Shown piece after piece: positions 1-6,845 of a stretch of 13,375 bases of DNA (positions are counted from its first letter, which is position 1; each line of letters opens with the position of its first letter). The DNA is taken from the NCBI GenBank assembly GCA_946413695.1, contig CAMKLV010000081.1:1-13375 (forward strand). Direction: 5' to 3'. This DNA comes from Firm-04 sp946413695 (GTDB lineage: Bacteria; Bacillota; Clostridia; Oscillospirales; Ruminococcaceae). The position numbers and the translations under genes are program-made. Under the pieces are notes generated by a model, which searched no databases, was not told the origin of the DNA, and saw only the letters and a list, made by a program, of their open reading frames with translations.

Positions 1-197
1 GCACCGTTACGCCGGTGCTGCGCTCACCTCTTTCCTTATCCTCTCCTCTCTGAGGCGTAAGCCGCTTGCTTGATATTTGCCGCTTGCTGAAACGTACCCA
101 CTAGATTGGGCTGAGTTACTTGCTTGACATAAGCCGCTGTTTGATTACCAAATAAACCGCTGCTCTAAGACACAACCAATGCCAAGTGAGTGGCTTA

Positions 198-261
198 CGC
201 CCAAACCAATGCCAACAACTTAAGCAGTTGCATCAGCCGGTGAATTGCTTTGCAATTCACT
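198..261 (+). repeat. 64-bp dispersed repeat, copy 1
   Basis: This stretch is identical, base for base, to 13312-13375 in the same orientation. It contains the word CCAAACCAATGCCAACAACT, a small CAACT/AGTTG hairpin, and a perfect 9-bp hairpin GTGAATTGC-TTT-GCAATTCAC at 240-260. Two exact copies 13 kb apart in unrelated intergenic settings mark it as a dispersed repeat. The second copy runs off the window, so the full repeat length is not visible. No coding function is apparent. Confidence 0.85.
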
Positions 262-454
262 TAGGGGCGCCCTCTATCGCAGGGCGCCCCTCTCTCAAAA
301 AGCATCCACTGGATGCTTTTTGAAATTCACCCCTGCGGAGCTCCTTGCGCAGTGGCATTTCGCACTCTGCGGAGTGCGACCAAAGGGCGCCGCCCTTTGG
401 AAACCTGCGAGCTTTTGAAAAAGCTCGACCAAAACTTTTATTTCGGCTTCGCCG
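240..454. repeat. Chain of at least six short perfect hairpins
   Basis: Consecutive hairpins read directly from the sequence: 240-260 (9-bp stem), 263-291 (AGGGGCGCCCT, 7-nt loop), 297-321 (AAAAAGCATCC, 3-nt loop, ending in five T), 361-378 (CGCACTC, 4-nt loop), 380-400 (CCAAAGGGCG, 1-nt loop), 408-427 (CGAGCTTTT, 2-nt loop) and 444-454 (CGGC-TTC-GCCG). The links between some of them repeat a CGACCAAA-like word (377-384, 425-432). The 297-321 hairpin could act as an intrinsic terminator, but no gene on either side needs it. The 380-400 module has a relative at 7773-7795 with the same outer stem and a different inner stem. Function is unknown. Confidence 0.75.
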
Positions 455-600
455 TGTGCGCCTTAAGTTGTTAGCATTGACGCCCCAAAGGGGTCAAGGA
501 ATGAGGAAAGGGATGAGCGCAGCACCGGCGTAACGGTGCGGGGAAAAACGAAAGGGGATAGGGGGAATGTGAGCCTTGCGAACCTTCCCTCTGTCCCCTC

Positions 601-659
601 TGGGTTGTTCCCTCGCATTCGCGCCCCGCGCCCGGAAAAAATTATTTGACGAAAGGATA
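601..659 (-). repeat. Partial copy of the TIR element seen at 7460-7630
   Basis: Bases 601-633 are the exact reverse complement of 7489-7521 (33 bp). Bases 643-659 are the exact reverse complement of 7460-7476, which reads TATCCTTTCGTCAAATA. The spacing between the two blocks is conserved, and weaker similarity continues for about 20 bases on the 600 side. The far arm of the complete copy is missing here: the sequence instead runs into the 514-539 inverted repeat. This copy is therefore truncated or recombined. Confidence 0.8.
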
Positions 660-759
660 AAGAGCAAAAACGATCAATCTGCCTTTCGCAAAATGGCTGT
701 TGATAGTAAACACTTTGCATGTAAATATTAACAAATGCGGCGCTATTTTGTAAAATCCC
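660..759. other. AT-richer spacer, no feature recognised
   Basis: About 100 bases between the repeat mosaic and the promoter of the dockerin gene. It is noticeably richer in A and T than the surroundings. I see no hairpin, ORF or operator-like palindrome that I can defend. Confidence 0.5.
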
Positions 760-788
760 TTGCTTTTTTTCATGGAATATGCTATAAT
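760..788 (+). promoter_or_regulatory. Extended -10 promoter of the dockerin gene
   Basis: A perfect -10 box TATAAT at 783-788 is preceded by TGC (780-782), giving an extended -10. A weak -35, TTGCTT at 760-765, lies 17 bp upstream. The predicted start of transcription is near 795, leaving a leader of about 40 nt. The ribosome binding site AAAGG at 821-825 stands 9 nt before the ATG at 835. Confidence 0.75.
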
Positions 789-834
789 ACAAACAGTATA
801 TACCCGCCCACAACCACGCGAAAGGATGATTCCC

Positions 835-2490
835 ATGCGCCGAAGTACACGCATGCACCGCGGTCTTTCCGCCATGCTCTCTACCCTCGTACTCGGAACA
901 TTCTGCCTCGGCTTTGCACCCGCGGCATCCGCCGAAGCGCTCCCCGATTTCAGCTATCTCGGCAGCTTCGGCAGCCTGAGCGCCGATGATACCCAGACCG
1001 CCGCCGTACTCATCTGGCAGGCGTTCAGCAGCCACCTCGAGAACATCGACCTCAGCGCCGTCACCGCAAAATATACCGACTGCACCGAGGATTGTCTCGG
1101 GCTCTACCGCGAAATCATGCACACCGCTGCCCCCGCCGTGCTCCACGCCAGTAATTATTATTACAGCGAATGGAACGGCGGTCTGCGCATCAAGATTCAG
1201 TATGCCGTCGGTGCGGATGAATATGACGCGCTCTACCGCAGCAGCATCGAGCAGATCAACGCGATCGCCGCAGCCGTCAGACCGGAGTGGTCCGATGAGG
1301 AAAAAGCGCTGTATCTGCACGATTATCTCGCAACGATGTACAATTACGATCACATCGGGCTCAGCGGCGACGCCGACCGTCCCTATCGCGAGCTGTATTC
1401 CGCATTCGGTCTGCTCAGAAACGGCGCGGCGGTCTGTCAGGGATATTCCGAGCTCTATGCGATGCTCCTGAACAAAGTCGGCGTTCCGGCGCGGTTTGTC
1501 AGCAGCGACACGCTCAATCACGCATGGAACTATGTCCGCATTGACGGCGCATGGTATCATGTCGATGTCACATGGGATGACTGCTACCAGAACCGCGCAG
1601 GCATCATGAACCACAGCTGTTTCCTGAAAACCTCGCAGGAGCTTGCTGCGATCGACGATTATAACGCTGCGGACTGGGAGCTCACCGACGGCACGAACCT
1701 CTGCAATGTGCAGAGCAGCTCGCCGTTCACCGATGCATTCTGGAACGGCAGGAACAACATCGCCTACTGGAACGGGTACTGGACGGCGTTCGATCCGGAG
1801 CAGAGCGCAATCATCTGCTATGACTATGACAGCAGCACCAAGCGCGCTGCGGCATCAAAATTGTGCACCCTGACGCGCGATCAGTCGCGGTGGCAGGTCT
1901 GGGGCAAGCAGAACGCTGTCTGGAACTCGACTTTTGTGGTGCCGGTTGCCGCAAACGGCGCGCTCTATTACTCCACGCCGACCGCGATCTATACGGTGAA
2001 GGATTCCGTCCCTGTGCTGTTCCATGCGCTGAGCAGCGAGGAACTTGCGCAGGGGTACATCTACGGCATGTACGCGGATGCGGGCACGCTCCGGTACGGC
2101 ATTGACACCGTGCCGCAGAATGCCTCGAATCTCAGCCCGACGATTCAGTATCACAGCATTGCGCTGCCGGATGTGCCGCAGGAGACTGTTCCTGAGACAA
2201 CAACAACTGTCACCACCACAACAACCGTCACCACTACAACTACCACGGTCACAACCACTACAACTACCACAACTGCAATCGCTGTGACCACAACGGTGCC
2301 GGTCGGCAGTGATCTCAACGGAGACGGCAGGCACACGGCATCGGATGCGGTGCTGCTGCTGCGGTTCGTGACGGAGCAATGGGATGACGCGCTGCCGATG
2401 CCGGACGCTGCGATGCTGGATGCTGCTGATCTTGACCGTGACGGCTGTCTGACTGTTACGGATGTGATGCTCTGGTTCCGGCGGATTTAG
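835..2490 (+). CDS. Secreted transglutaminase-like protein with C-terminal type I dockerin
   Basis: The protein has 551 residues. A signal peptide spans 1-33 (basic n-region, Leu-rich core, probable cleavage after ASA). A transglutaminase-like domain covers about 150-250, with a visible Cys-His-Asp triad: C201 in VCQGYS, H229 in NHAWNY, D244 in HVDVTWDD. Then come a beta-rich region with many Tyr and Trp (about 290-445), a Thr/Val linker (451-488), and a dockerin (493-551) with two Ca-binding repeats beginning DLNGDGRHTASD and DLDRDGCLTVTD. Dockerins bind cohesins, so the protein is probably exported and docked to a cellulosome-like scaffold or a cell-surface anchor. The transglutaminase-like fold may be a protease, a cross-linker or a binding module; the substrate cannot be told. 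The ATG at 835 is chosen over TTG 760 and ATG 826 because AAAGG is well spaced from it and the signal peptide begins there. The gene stands alone, with its own promoter and terminator. Confidence 0.9.
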   Translation: MRRSTRMHRGLSAMLSTLVLGTFCLGFAPAASAEALPDFSYLGSFGSLSADDTQTAAVLIWQAFSSHLENIDLSAVTAKYTDCTEDCLGLYREIMHTAAPAVLHASNYYYSEWNGGLRIKIQYAVGADEYDALYRSSIEQINAIAAAVRPEWSDEEKALYLHDYLATMYNYDHIGLSGDADRPYRELYSAFGLLRNGAAVCQGYSELYAMLLNKVGVPARFVSSDTLNHAWNYVRIDGAWYHVDVTWDDCYQNRAGIMNHSCFLKTSQELAAIDDYNAADWELTDGTNLCNVQSSSPFTDAFWNGRNNIAYWNGYWTAFDPEQSAIICYDYDSSTKRAAASKLCTLTRDQSRWQVWGKQNAVWNSTFVVPVAANGALYYSTPTAIYTVKDSVPVLFHALSSEELAQGYIYGMYADAGTLRYGIDTVPQNASNLSPTIQYHSIALPDVPQETVPETTTTVTTTTTVTTTTTTVTTTTTTTTAIAVTTTVPVGSDLNGDGRHTASDAVLLLRFVTEQWDDALPMPDAAMLDAADLDRDGCLTVTDVMLWFRRI

Positions 2491-2540
2491 CGGGGATTGG
2501 GGATATGATTCCCGGGCACTGTTTTGTTTGGATCGGATGA

Positions 2541-2580
2541 AGCCGCCAAATCGGTGTAATGCGCTGATTTGGCGGCTTTG
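2541..2580 (+). terminator. Hairpin terminator after the dockerin gene
   Basis: A perfect 12-bp stem, AGCCGCCAAATC (2541-2552) with GATTTGGCGGCT (2566-2577), encloses a 13-nt loop and is followed by a T-rich tract. It begins 50 bases after the stop codon. The same hairpin, including much of the loop, recurs inverted at 7707-7742, so the terminator is built from a dispersed repeat. Confidence 0.75.
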
Positions 2581-2617
2581 ACTTTTATCTTTTCAGTGGG
2601 CAGTAGCGACACGCCAG

Positions 2618-2646
2618 TTGACAGATGGAGAAATCTGCGGTACAAT
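2618..2646 (+). promoter_or_regulatory. Near-consensus sigma-A promoter of the five-gene unit
   Basis: The -35 box is TTGACA (2618-2623, perfect) and the -10 box is TACAAT (2641-2646), separated by exactly 17 bp. Transcription should start near 2653. The strong ribosome binding site AAAGGAGGG lies at 2669-2677, before the ATG at 2686. Confidence 0.85.
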
Positions 2647-2685
2647 ATACAATAGATCAAACCGCTTCAAAGGAGGGCTCCCGCT

Positions 2686-3387
2686 ATGTCCCGCACGATG
2701 ATCCGCTCCGGACGCATCAACTTCTTCGCCGCATCTGATATCACCTGCTATGTTCTGCGCGGCGCAGACGGCGACCTGCTGATCGACACCGGTCTGCCGC
2801 AGACATGGAAACCGATGCAGAAATGGCTCGCCGGCTTCAATATCCGCTGGGTGTTCCTCACGCATGCTCACCCCGACCATGACTGGAACGCCGCAAAACT
2901 CCAGCGCGCAGGCGCAAAACTGCTCCTCAGCCGCCTCGATAAAGATCTGCGGCGCAACTTCCTCTCGCAGCGCGTCATGCCGACTTCAAAGCGCTATGCC
3001 CTGCGCAATGTCCTGCAGTGCATCAGCGGCGGACTGGTCAAAAGTCCGCCCTATGACGCCGATATCTACTTTGGTGAGCAGGATACCGCGCTGCTGCGTG
3101 ATCTCGGCTTCGATGCGGAGATCGTGCCGCTCCCCGGGCATACCTACGGCTCCGCGGGCATCCTGAGCAAAGGCGTGCTCTATTGCGGCGATGCGTTCAC
3201 GATGATCTTCGGCAGACCGGAGCTTACACCGCATGCCGTCAGCCCGCAGACAGCGCAGGATTCACTGCGCGTCATCGAAAAGCTGCATCCGGAATGGCTC
3301 GCCTGCGGGCACGGGCTGCCCGTCCGATACAGGGACGCGGAGCAGGCAATCCAAGAAGCGCTCGCATATCGCTATGATTACAGCTGA
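2686..3387 (+). CDS. MBL-fold metallo-hydrolase
   Basis: This 233-residue cytoplasmic protein has the metallo-beta-lactamase fold. The metal motif THAHPDHD gives H60, H62, D64 and H65. Further ligands expected of the fold are H152 (LPGHTYGS), D169 (YCGDAF) and H209 (CGHGLP). The set is complete for a two-metal site, so an active hydrolase is likely. Glyoxalase II-like thioester hydrolases, lactonases and other members share this pattern, and the substrate cannot be read from sequence. It is the first gene after the 2618-2646 promoter and has the strongest ribosome binding site of the unit. The DUF3592-like gene follows after 21 nt. No signal peptide is seen. Confidence 0.88.
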   Translation: MSRTMIRSGRINFFAASDITCYVLRGADGDLLIDTGLPQTWKPMQKWLAGFNIRWVFLTHAHPDHDWNAAKLQRAGAKLLLSRLDKDLRRNFLSQRVMPTSKRYALRNVLQCISGGLVKSPPYDADIYFGEQDTALLRDLGFDAEIVPLPGHTYGSAGILSKGVLYCGDAFTMIFGRPELTPHAVSPQTAQDSLRVIEKLHPEWLACGHGLPVRYRDAEQAIQEALAYRYDYS

Positions 3388-3408
3388 CGTCACAGAAAGG
3401 AATACACG

Positions 3409-3930
3409 ATGCGATTCGGATTGGAACCCGCTAAACGAAACGCGGCTGAACGCAGACAGCTCCGGCGCTATGCCTTTATCACACTGCTCTGCGGGCTGCT
3501 GATCATGGCATGCGGCATTTTCGGTGGTGTTTTCACCATCCGCGGCTGCCTCGGAAACAGGACACCGCGCATGCAGCACCAAACTGAGGCGATTGTGCTG
3601 CATGCCGCAAAGCTGCCGCGCCGCAGCGGACATGAACGCTGGTGGGGCGCGAAGCTGCAATATGAGATCGGCGGCGTGACCTACACCGGAAAAGCTGAAT
3701 TTGAAACGCCCCTCAAAGAGGGCGACACCGTGACGGTCTGGACCTATCGCACATCCGGCGGCGAATACCGGATTCCGCTTTCGGAATCTCCGGCACGATT
3801 CCAGCGGCGGCTGATCCTGTTTGCTGCCGTGACAGGCTGGGGCGTTTGGCTCGGTGCATGCGGCGCAAATTATGCGCTGCAGCCGAAACCGAAAAAACGC
3901 AGAAAGAACAAAGGAGAATCAGGCAAGTGA
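3409..3930 (+). CDS. DUF3592-like two-helix membrane protein
   Basis: This is a 173-residue protein. A basic N-terminus is followed by a first membrane segment at about 21-43, then a domain of about 85 residues (48-130) rich in beta strands (AKLQYEIGGVTYTGKAEF and EGDTVTVWTYR). A second membrane segment lies at about 134-156, followed by a strongly basic cytoplasmic tail (PKPKKRRKNK). The layout and the YEIGGVTYTG / GDTVTVW pattern match DUF3592 proteins from memory. The function of that family is unknown. GAAAGG at 3395-3400 serves the ATG. The last codons carry the ribosome binding site (AAGGAG, 3911-3916) of the ABC-F gene, and the stop overlaps its GTG start, so the two are translationally coupled. 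Confidence 0.75.
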   Translation: MRFGLEPAKRNAAERRQLRRYAFITLLCGLLIMACGIFGGVFTIRGCLGNRTPRMQHQTEAIVLHAAKLPRRSGHERWWGAKLQYEIGGVTYTGKAEFETPLKEGDTVTVWTYRTSGGEYRIPLSESPARFQRRLILFAAVTGWGVWLGACGANYALQPKPKKRRKNKGESGK

Positions 3931-5708
3931 TTTTACTATCCGCACAGAATATCTCGAAAACCTACATGGAGCGCAAGGTGCTGGACAATGTCTCGTTCTT
4001 CCTCAACGAGGGGGACAAGGTCGGCATCGTCGGCATCAACGGAACGGGAAAATCCACGCTCCTGCGTATTTTAGCCGGTGCCGAGGAATCGGATTCCGGC
4101 GAGATCATCCGCACAAACGGCATCCGGCTTTCCTATCTGCCGCAGATCCCCGAATTCGGCGAGACCGGCAGCGTGCTGGAACAGGTGCTCGCGCATCTGC
4201 CCGCAGACCTCAAGGAATCCAAGGAGTATGAGGCGAAATCCATCCTCGAGCAGATGCATCTGCCGGATTATGACCGCCCGATCTCGACGCTCTCCGGCGG
4301 CGAACGCAGGCGCGCAGGCATCGCCGCGGCACTGATTCAGCCGAGCGATGTGCTGCTGCTCGACGAGCCGACAAACCACATCGACAATGAGACCGTGCAG
4401 ATGCTCGAGACACTGCTCCGCCGGTACCGCGGGGCGATTGTCATGGTCACGCATGACCGCTATTTCCTCGACCAGATCTGCCGCACAATCGCGGAGATCG
4501 ACCGCGGAAAGCTGACGCTCTGCGAGGGCAGCTACAGCGACTATCTTGCACAGAAAGCCCAGCGCGAAGCCGATGCCGAAGCCGCCGAGCGCAAAAACCG
4601 CACGCTCTACCGCCGCGAGCTTGCATGGATCCGCAGGGGAGCGCGCGCACGCGGCACCAAATCCAAAGACCGCATCGAGCGCTTTGAGGCGCTCCGTGAC
4701 CGCGAAATCCCGACAGAGGCGGCTGCCATGCAGATGCAGTCCGTTTCGAGCAGACTCGGCAGAAAGACTGTCGAGATCAGCGGCATCAGCAAGGAGATCG
4801 ACGGCAAGGCGCTCATCACTGACTTTTCCTATATCATCGCGAGGGATGCGCGCATCGGCATTGTCGGGCAGAACGGCGCCGGAAAAAGCACGTTCCTGCG
4901 CATGATTGCGGGGCTCGAGCTGCCGGACAGCGGTGAGATCATCTGCGGCGAGACGGTCAAAATCGGCTATCTCTCGCAGGAGTGCGGCGAAATGGACCCG
5001 CAGGAGCGCGTGATCGACTACATCCGCGACACGGCGGATATCGTGCAGACACCGGACGGCACTGTCTCGGCGGCGCAGATGCTCGAGCGCTTTCTCTTTA
5101 CGCCCGAGCTGCAGTGGAGCCGCATCGAGAAGCTCTCCGGCGGCGAGCGGAAACGTCTGTATCTGCTGAAAATTCTGATGGAGGCGCCGAATATTCTGCT
5201 GCTGGATGAGCCGACCAATGACCTTGATATCACAACGCTGACCATCCTCGAGGACTATCTCTCGCAGTTCAGCGGCGCGGTGCTTGCTGTCTCGCATGAC
5301 CGCTATTTTCTGGACAAAATTGCGACGGAGATTTTTGAGTTCCGCGGCGGGCAGTGCAGGCGATATACCGGCAACTATTCCGACTACGCGGAAAAGGCGG
5401 ATTTCTCCGATTCTGCGCCTGCCGTCCGGAAAAAGACGGAGAAGGCAGACCGGACGTTCGTTGGCACGCGCAAGCTGAAATTCTCCTATAAGGAGCAGCG
5501 CGAATTCGAGACGATTGATGACGATATTGCGGCGCTTGAACAGCAGATCGCGGAGACCGAATCGGCGATTGCGGCAAACAGCTCGGATTATCAGAAGCTG
5601 CAGGAACTGACGGAGCAGAAGGAGCAGCTTGCGCAGCAGCTCGCGGAGAAAATGGATCGCTGGGTATACCTCAATGACCTCGCGGAAAAAATAGAAAATG
5701 AGAAATGA
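3927..5708 (+). CDS. ABC-F family ATPase, Uup type
   Basis: This 593-residue soluble protein contains two ATP-binding domains and no membrane segment. Domain 1 has Walker A GINGTGKST (36-44), signature LSGGE (122-126) and Walker B LLLDEP (143-148). Domain 2 has GQNGAGKST (314-322), LSGGE (403-407) and LLLDEP (424-429). The linker between them (about 209-278) contains ELAWIRRGARARGTKSKDRI, the form typical of Uup-type ABC-F proteins. A C-terminal tail (about 521-593) is rich in E, Q and K and should form a coiled coil, also as in Uup. ABC-F proteins act on the ribosome near the E-site tRNA, and Uup has also been linked to DNA or ribosome quality control. The GTG at 3927 is chosen for its AAGGAG site 10 nt upstream and because MILLSAQNISKTY aligns with the usual N-terminal strand. 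An upstream in-frame ATG at 3846 would add 27 unrelated residues. Nothing marks it as a drug-resistance type. Confidence 0.92.
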   Translation: MILLSAQNISKTYMERKVLDNVSFFLNEGDKVGIVGINGTGKSTLLRILAGAEESDSGEIIRTNGIRLSYLPQIPEFGETGSVLEQVLAHLPADLKESKEYEAKSILEQMHLPDYDRPISTLSGGERRRAGIAAALIQPSDVLLLDEPTNHIDNETVQMLETLLRRYRGAIVMVTHDRYFLDQICRTIAEIDRGKLTLCEGSYSDYLAQKAQREADAEAAERKNRTLYRRELAWIRRGARARGTKSKDRIERFEALRDREIPTEAAAMQMQSVSSRLGRKTVEISGISKEIDGKALITDFSYIIARDARIGIVGQNGAGKSTFLRMIAGLELPDSGEIICGETVKIGYLSQECGEMDPQERVIDYIRDTADIVQTPDGTVSAAQMLERFLFTPELQWSRIEKLSGGERKRLYLLKILMEAPNILLLDEPTNDLDITTLTILEDYLSQFSGAVLAVSHDRYFLDKIATEIFEFRGGQCRRYTGNYSDYAEKADFSDSAPAVRKKTEKADRTFVGTRKLKFSYKEQREFETIDDDIAALEQQIAETESAIAANSSDYQKLQELTEQKEQLAQQLAEKMDRWVYLNDLAEKIENEK

Positions 5709-5766
5709 GAATTGCGGTGTTGCTCGCGGCAATCTGTATGAATCATTCACGGAACAGGGGACGATT

Positions 5767-5913
5767 ATGAAACTGAAAACAAAGCGCATTCTGCGGCTCT
5801 GCTGTATGCTCGCGGGGGCTGCGTGCATCTGCATCGGGATCCGGCGCGGTGAATGTGCCGTGATTCTGCAAAAGGCGGTGAAAATATGTCTCGAATGCAT
5901 CGGGCTCGGCTGA
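5767..5913 (+). CDS. Small CXXC membrane protein, CD1871A-like
   Basis: A 48-residue protein: a basic N-terminus, one hydrophobic segment at about 9-25, then RRGE, and a C-terminus ending ICLECIGLG with a CLEC (CXXC) motif. I recognise the layout and the terminal ICLECIG pattern from the family NCBI calls CD1871A family CXXC motif-containing protein; its function is not known to me. The start at 5767 is chosen because AGGGG ends 6 nt upstream and the basic-hydrophobic pattern begins there; the frame stays open back to 5698. Its 3' end overlaps the next gene, a membrane 4Fe-4S protein, by 28 nt. A shared redox role at the membrane is therefore likely, by inference. Confidence 0.75.
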   Translation: MKLKTKRILRLCCMLAGAACICIGIRRGECAVILQKAVKICLECIGLG

Positions 5914-6845
5914 ACGCAGAAGCAGACGCAGCACAGAAATCCGCCGTAAACGGTGATTCCGGCAGGCAGCGGGCGCTGCGCCGCCGCGAACGGTTCCGGC
6001 TGCTGATTCAGCTGCTTGCCGCGGCGTTCTGCAACGGCTATGCGGCGGGCTTTCTGCGCGGCAAAATCTTCACCGGAAAGTCAAAGCTGCTCTGCGTGCC
6101 CGTCCTGAACTGCTACGCATGCCCCGGCGCGCTCGGCTCCTGTCCCATCGGGGCGATGCAGGCGGTCGCCGGCACAAAAAGCCGCTTCTCGTTCTATGTC
6201 CTCGGGACGCTGATGCTGTTCGGCACAGTCCTCGGCAGGGTGCTCTGCGGCTTTCTCTGCCCGTTCGGTCTGATACAGGATCTGCTGCACCGCATCCCGA
6301 CACCGAAGCTCAGGGTTCCGCGCAGGCTTGACAGAATCCTGCGGTATCTCAAATATGCGGTGCTCCTCGTGCTCGTGCTGCTCGGACCGGTTCTCAGTGC
6401 CGGACCGCTCGGCGGCGGCGACCCGTGGTTCTGCAAATATATCTGTCCGGCGGGGACGCTGGAAGGCGGCATTCTGCTGCTGCTGAAAAATGAGACGCTG
6501 CGGCAGGCGGCCGGATTTCTGTTCTCGTGGAAGTGCGGCGTGATGCTCGCGATTCTGCTCGGGGCGGTGTTCATCAGCCGGTGCTTCTGCCGGTATCTGT
6601 GTCCGCTCGGGGCGGTCTATGCGCTGTTCAATCGGTTCGCGCTCTATCAGATGCAGGTCGATCACGCGCGGTGCATCGGCTGCGGCAAATGCGATCCGGT
6701 CTGCCCGATGGCGCTGGATGTCCGCAAAGAAATCACGGGCGGCGAGTGCATCCGCTGCGGCAGATGTAAGGCGGTCTGTCCGGCAAAGGCGATTGAAAGC
6801 GGCATGAAGCTGTCGGAGCATCCGGAACCGCAGACAGAAAAATGA
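5886..6845 (+). CDS. Membrane 4Fe-4S binding protein (NapH/NosR-like)
   Basis: A 319-residue integral membrane iron-sulfur protein. Hydrophobic segments lie at about 37-56, 101-130, 154-173 and 219-238. Cys-Pro motifs sit at or beside them: CYACP (76-80) with C86, CGFLCP (121-126), CKYICP (183-188) and CRYLCP (235-240). Two ferredoxin-type clusters follow at the C-terminus: CIGCGKCDPVCP (C263, C266, C269, C273) and CIRCGRCKAVCP (C288, C291, C294, C298). The arrangement is that of NapH/NosR-type electron-transfer proteins, which pass electrons between the membrane and a soluble partner. The partner enzyme is not encoded here. The start at 5886 has AAAGGCGG at 5871-5878; ATG 5895 is an alternative. 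It is last in the unit and is followed at once by a bidirectional terminator. Confidence 0.88.
   Translation: MSRMHRARLNAEADAAQKSAVNGDSGRQRALRRRERFRLLIQLLAAAFCNGYAAGFLRGKIFTGKSKLLCVPVLNCYACPGALGSCPIGAMQAVAGTKSRFSFYVLGTLMLFGTVLGRVLCGFLCPFGLIQDLLHRIPTPKLRVPRRLDRILRYLKYAVLLVLVLLGPVLSAGPLGGGDPWFCKYICPAGTLEGGILLLLKNETLRQAAGFLFSWKCGVMLAILLGAVFISRCFCRYLCPLGAVYALFNRFALYQMQVDHARCIGCGKCDPVCPMALDVRKEITGGECIRCGRCKAVCPAKAIESGMKLSEHPEPQTEK

Larger units (their letters stand above)
1..539. repeat. Gene-free repeat mosaic bounded by 26-bp inverted repeats
   Basis: Bases 1-26 are the perfect reverse complement of 514-539. The similarity continues imperfectly inward on both sides (27-57 against 481-513, pyrimidine-rich against purine-rich). 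The outermost 18 bases also form their own small hairpin (GCACCG, 6-nt loop, CGGTGC). No convincing coding frame lies inside. The interior holds degenerate GCCGCTTGCTTGA-like words (61-73, 79-90), a 10-bp inverted pair GGCGTAAGCC (54-63) / GGCTTACGCC (192-201), two AACCAATGCCAA words (174-185, 204-215), and a run of hairpins at 240-454. It could be a non-autonomous, MITE-like element or several nested insertions. The left limit coincides with the window edge, so the true extent is unknown. Confidence 0.55.

Noticed and set aside
240..454. CRISPR array or group II intron
   Set aside because: The hairpins have unrelated stems and no regular repeat-spacer period, and no domain V/VI-like structure, reverse transcriptase or cas gene is present.
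463..1614. 383-residue open frame on the minus strand opposite the dockerin gene
   Set aside because: It covers the promoter and signal peptide of a clear gene and reads through the repeat at 601-659. No ribosome binding site or motif supports it.
3927..5708. Antibiotic-resistance ABC-F determinant
   Set aside because: The linker and C-terminal tail are of the housekeeping Uup type, and there is no leader-peptide attenuator upstream; the gene is coupled to the preceding one.
4071..5900. 609-residue open frame on the minus strand, antisense to the ABC-F gene
   Set aside because: It lies opposite a gene with complete Walker and signature motifs. The translation is low-complexity, rich in Arg, Leu and Ala, and shows no domain. 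It is a by-product of GC-rich codon use.
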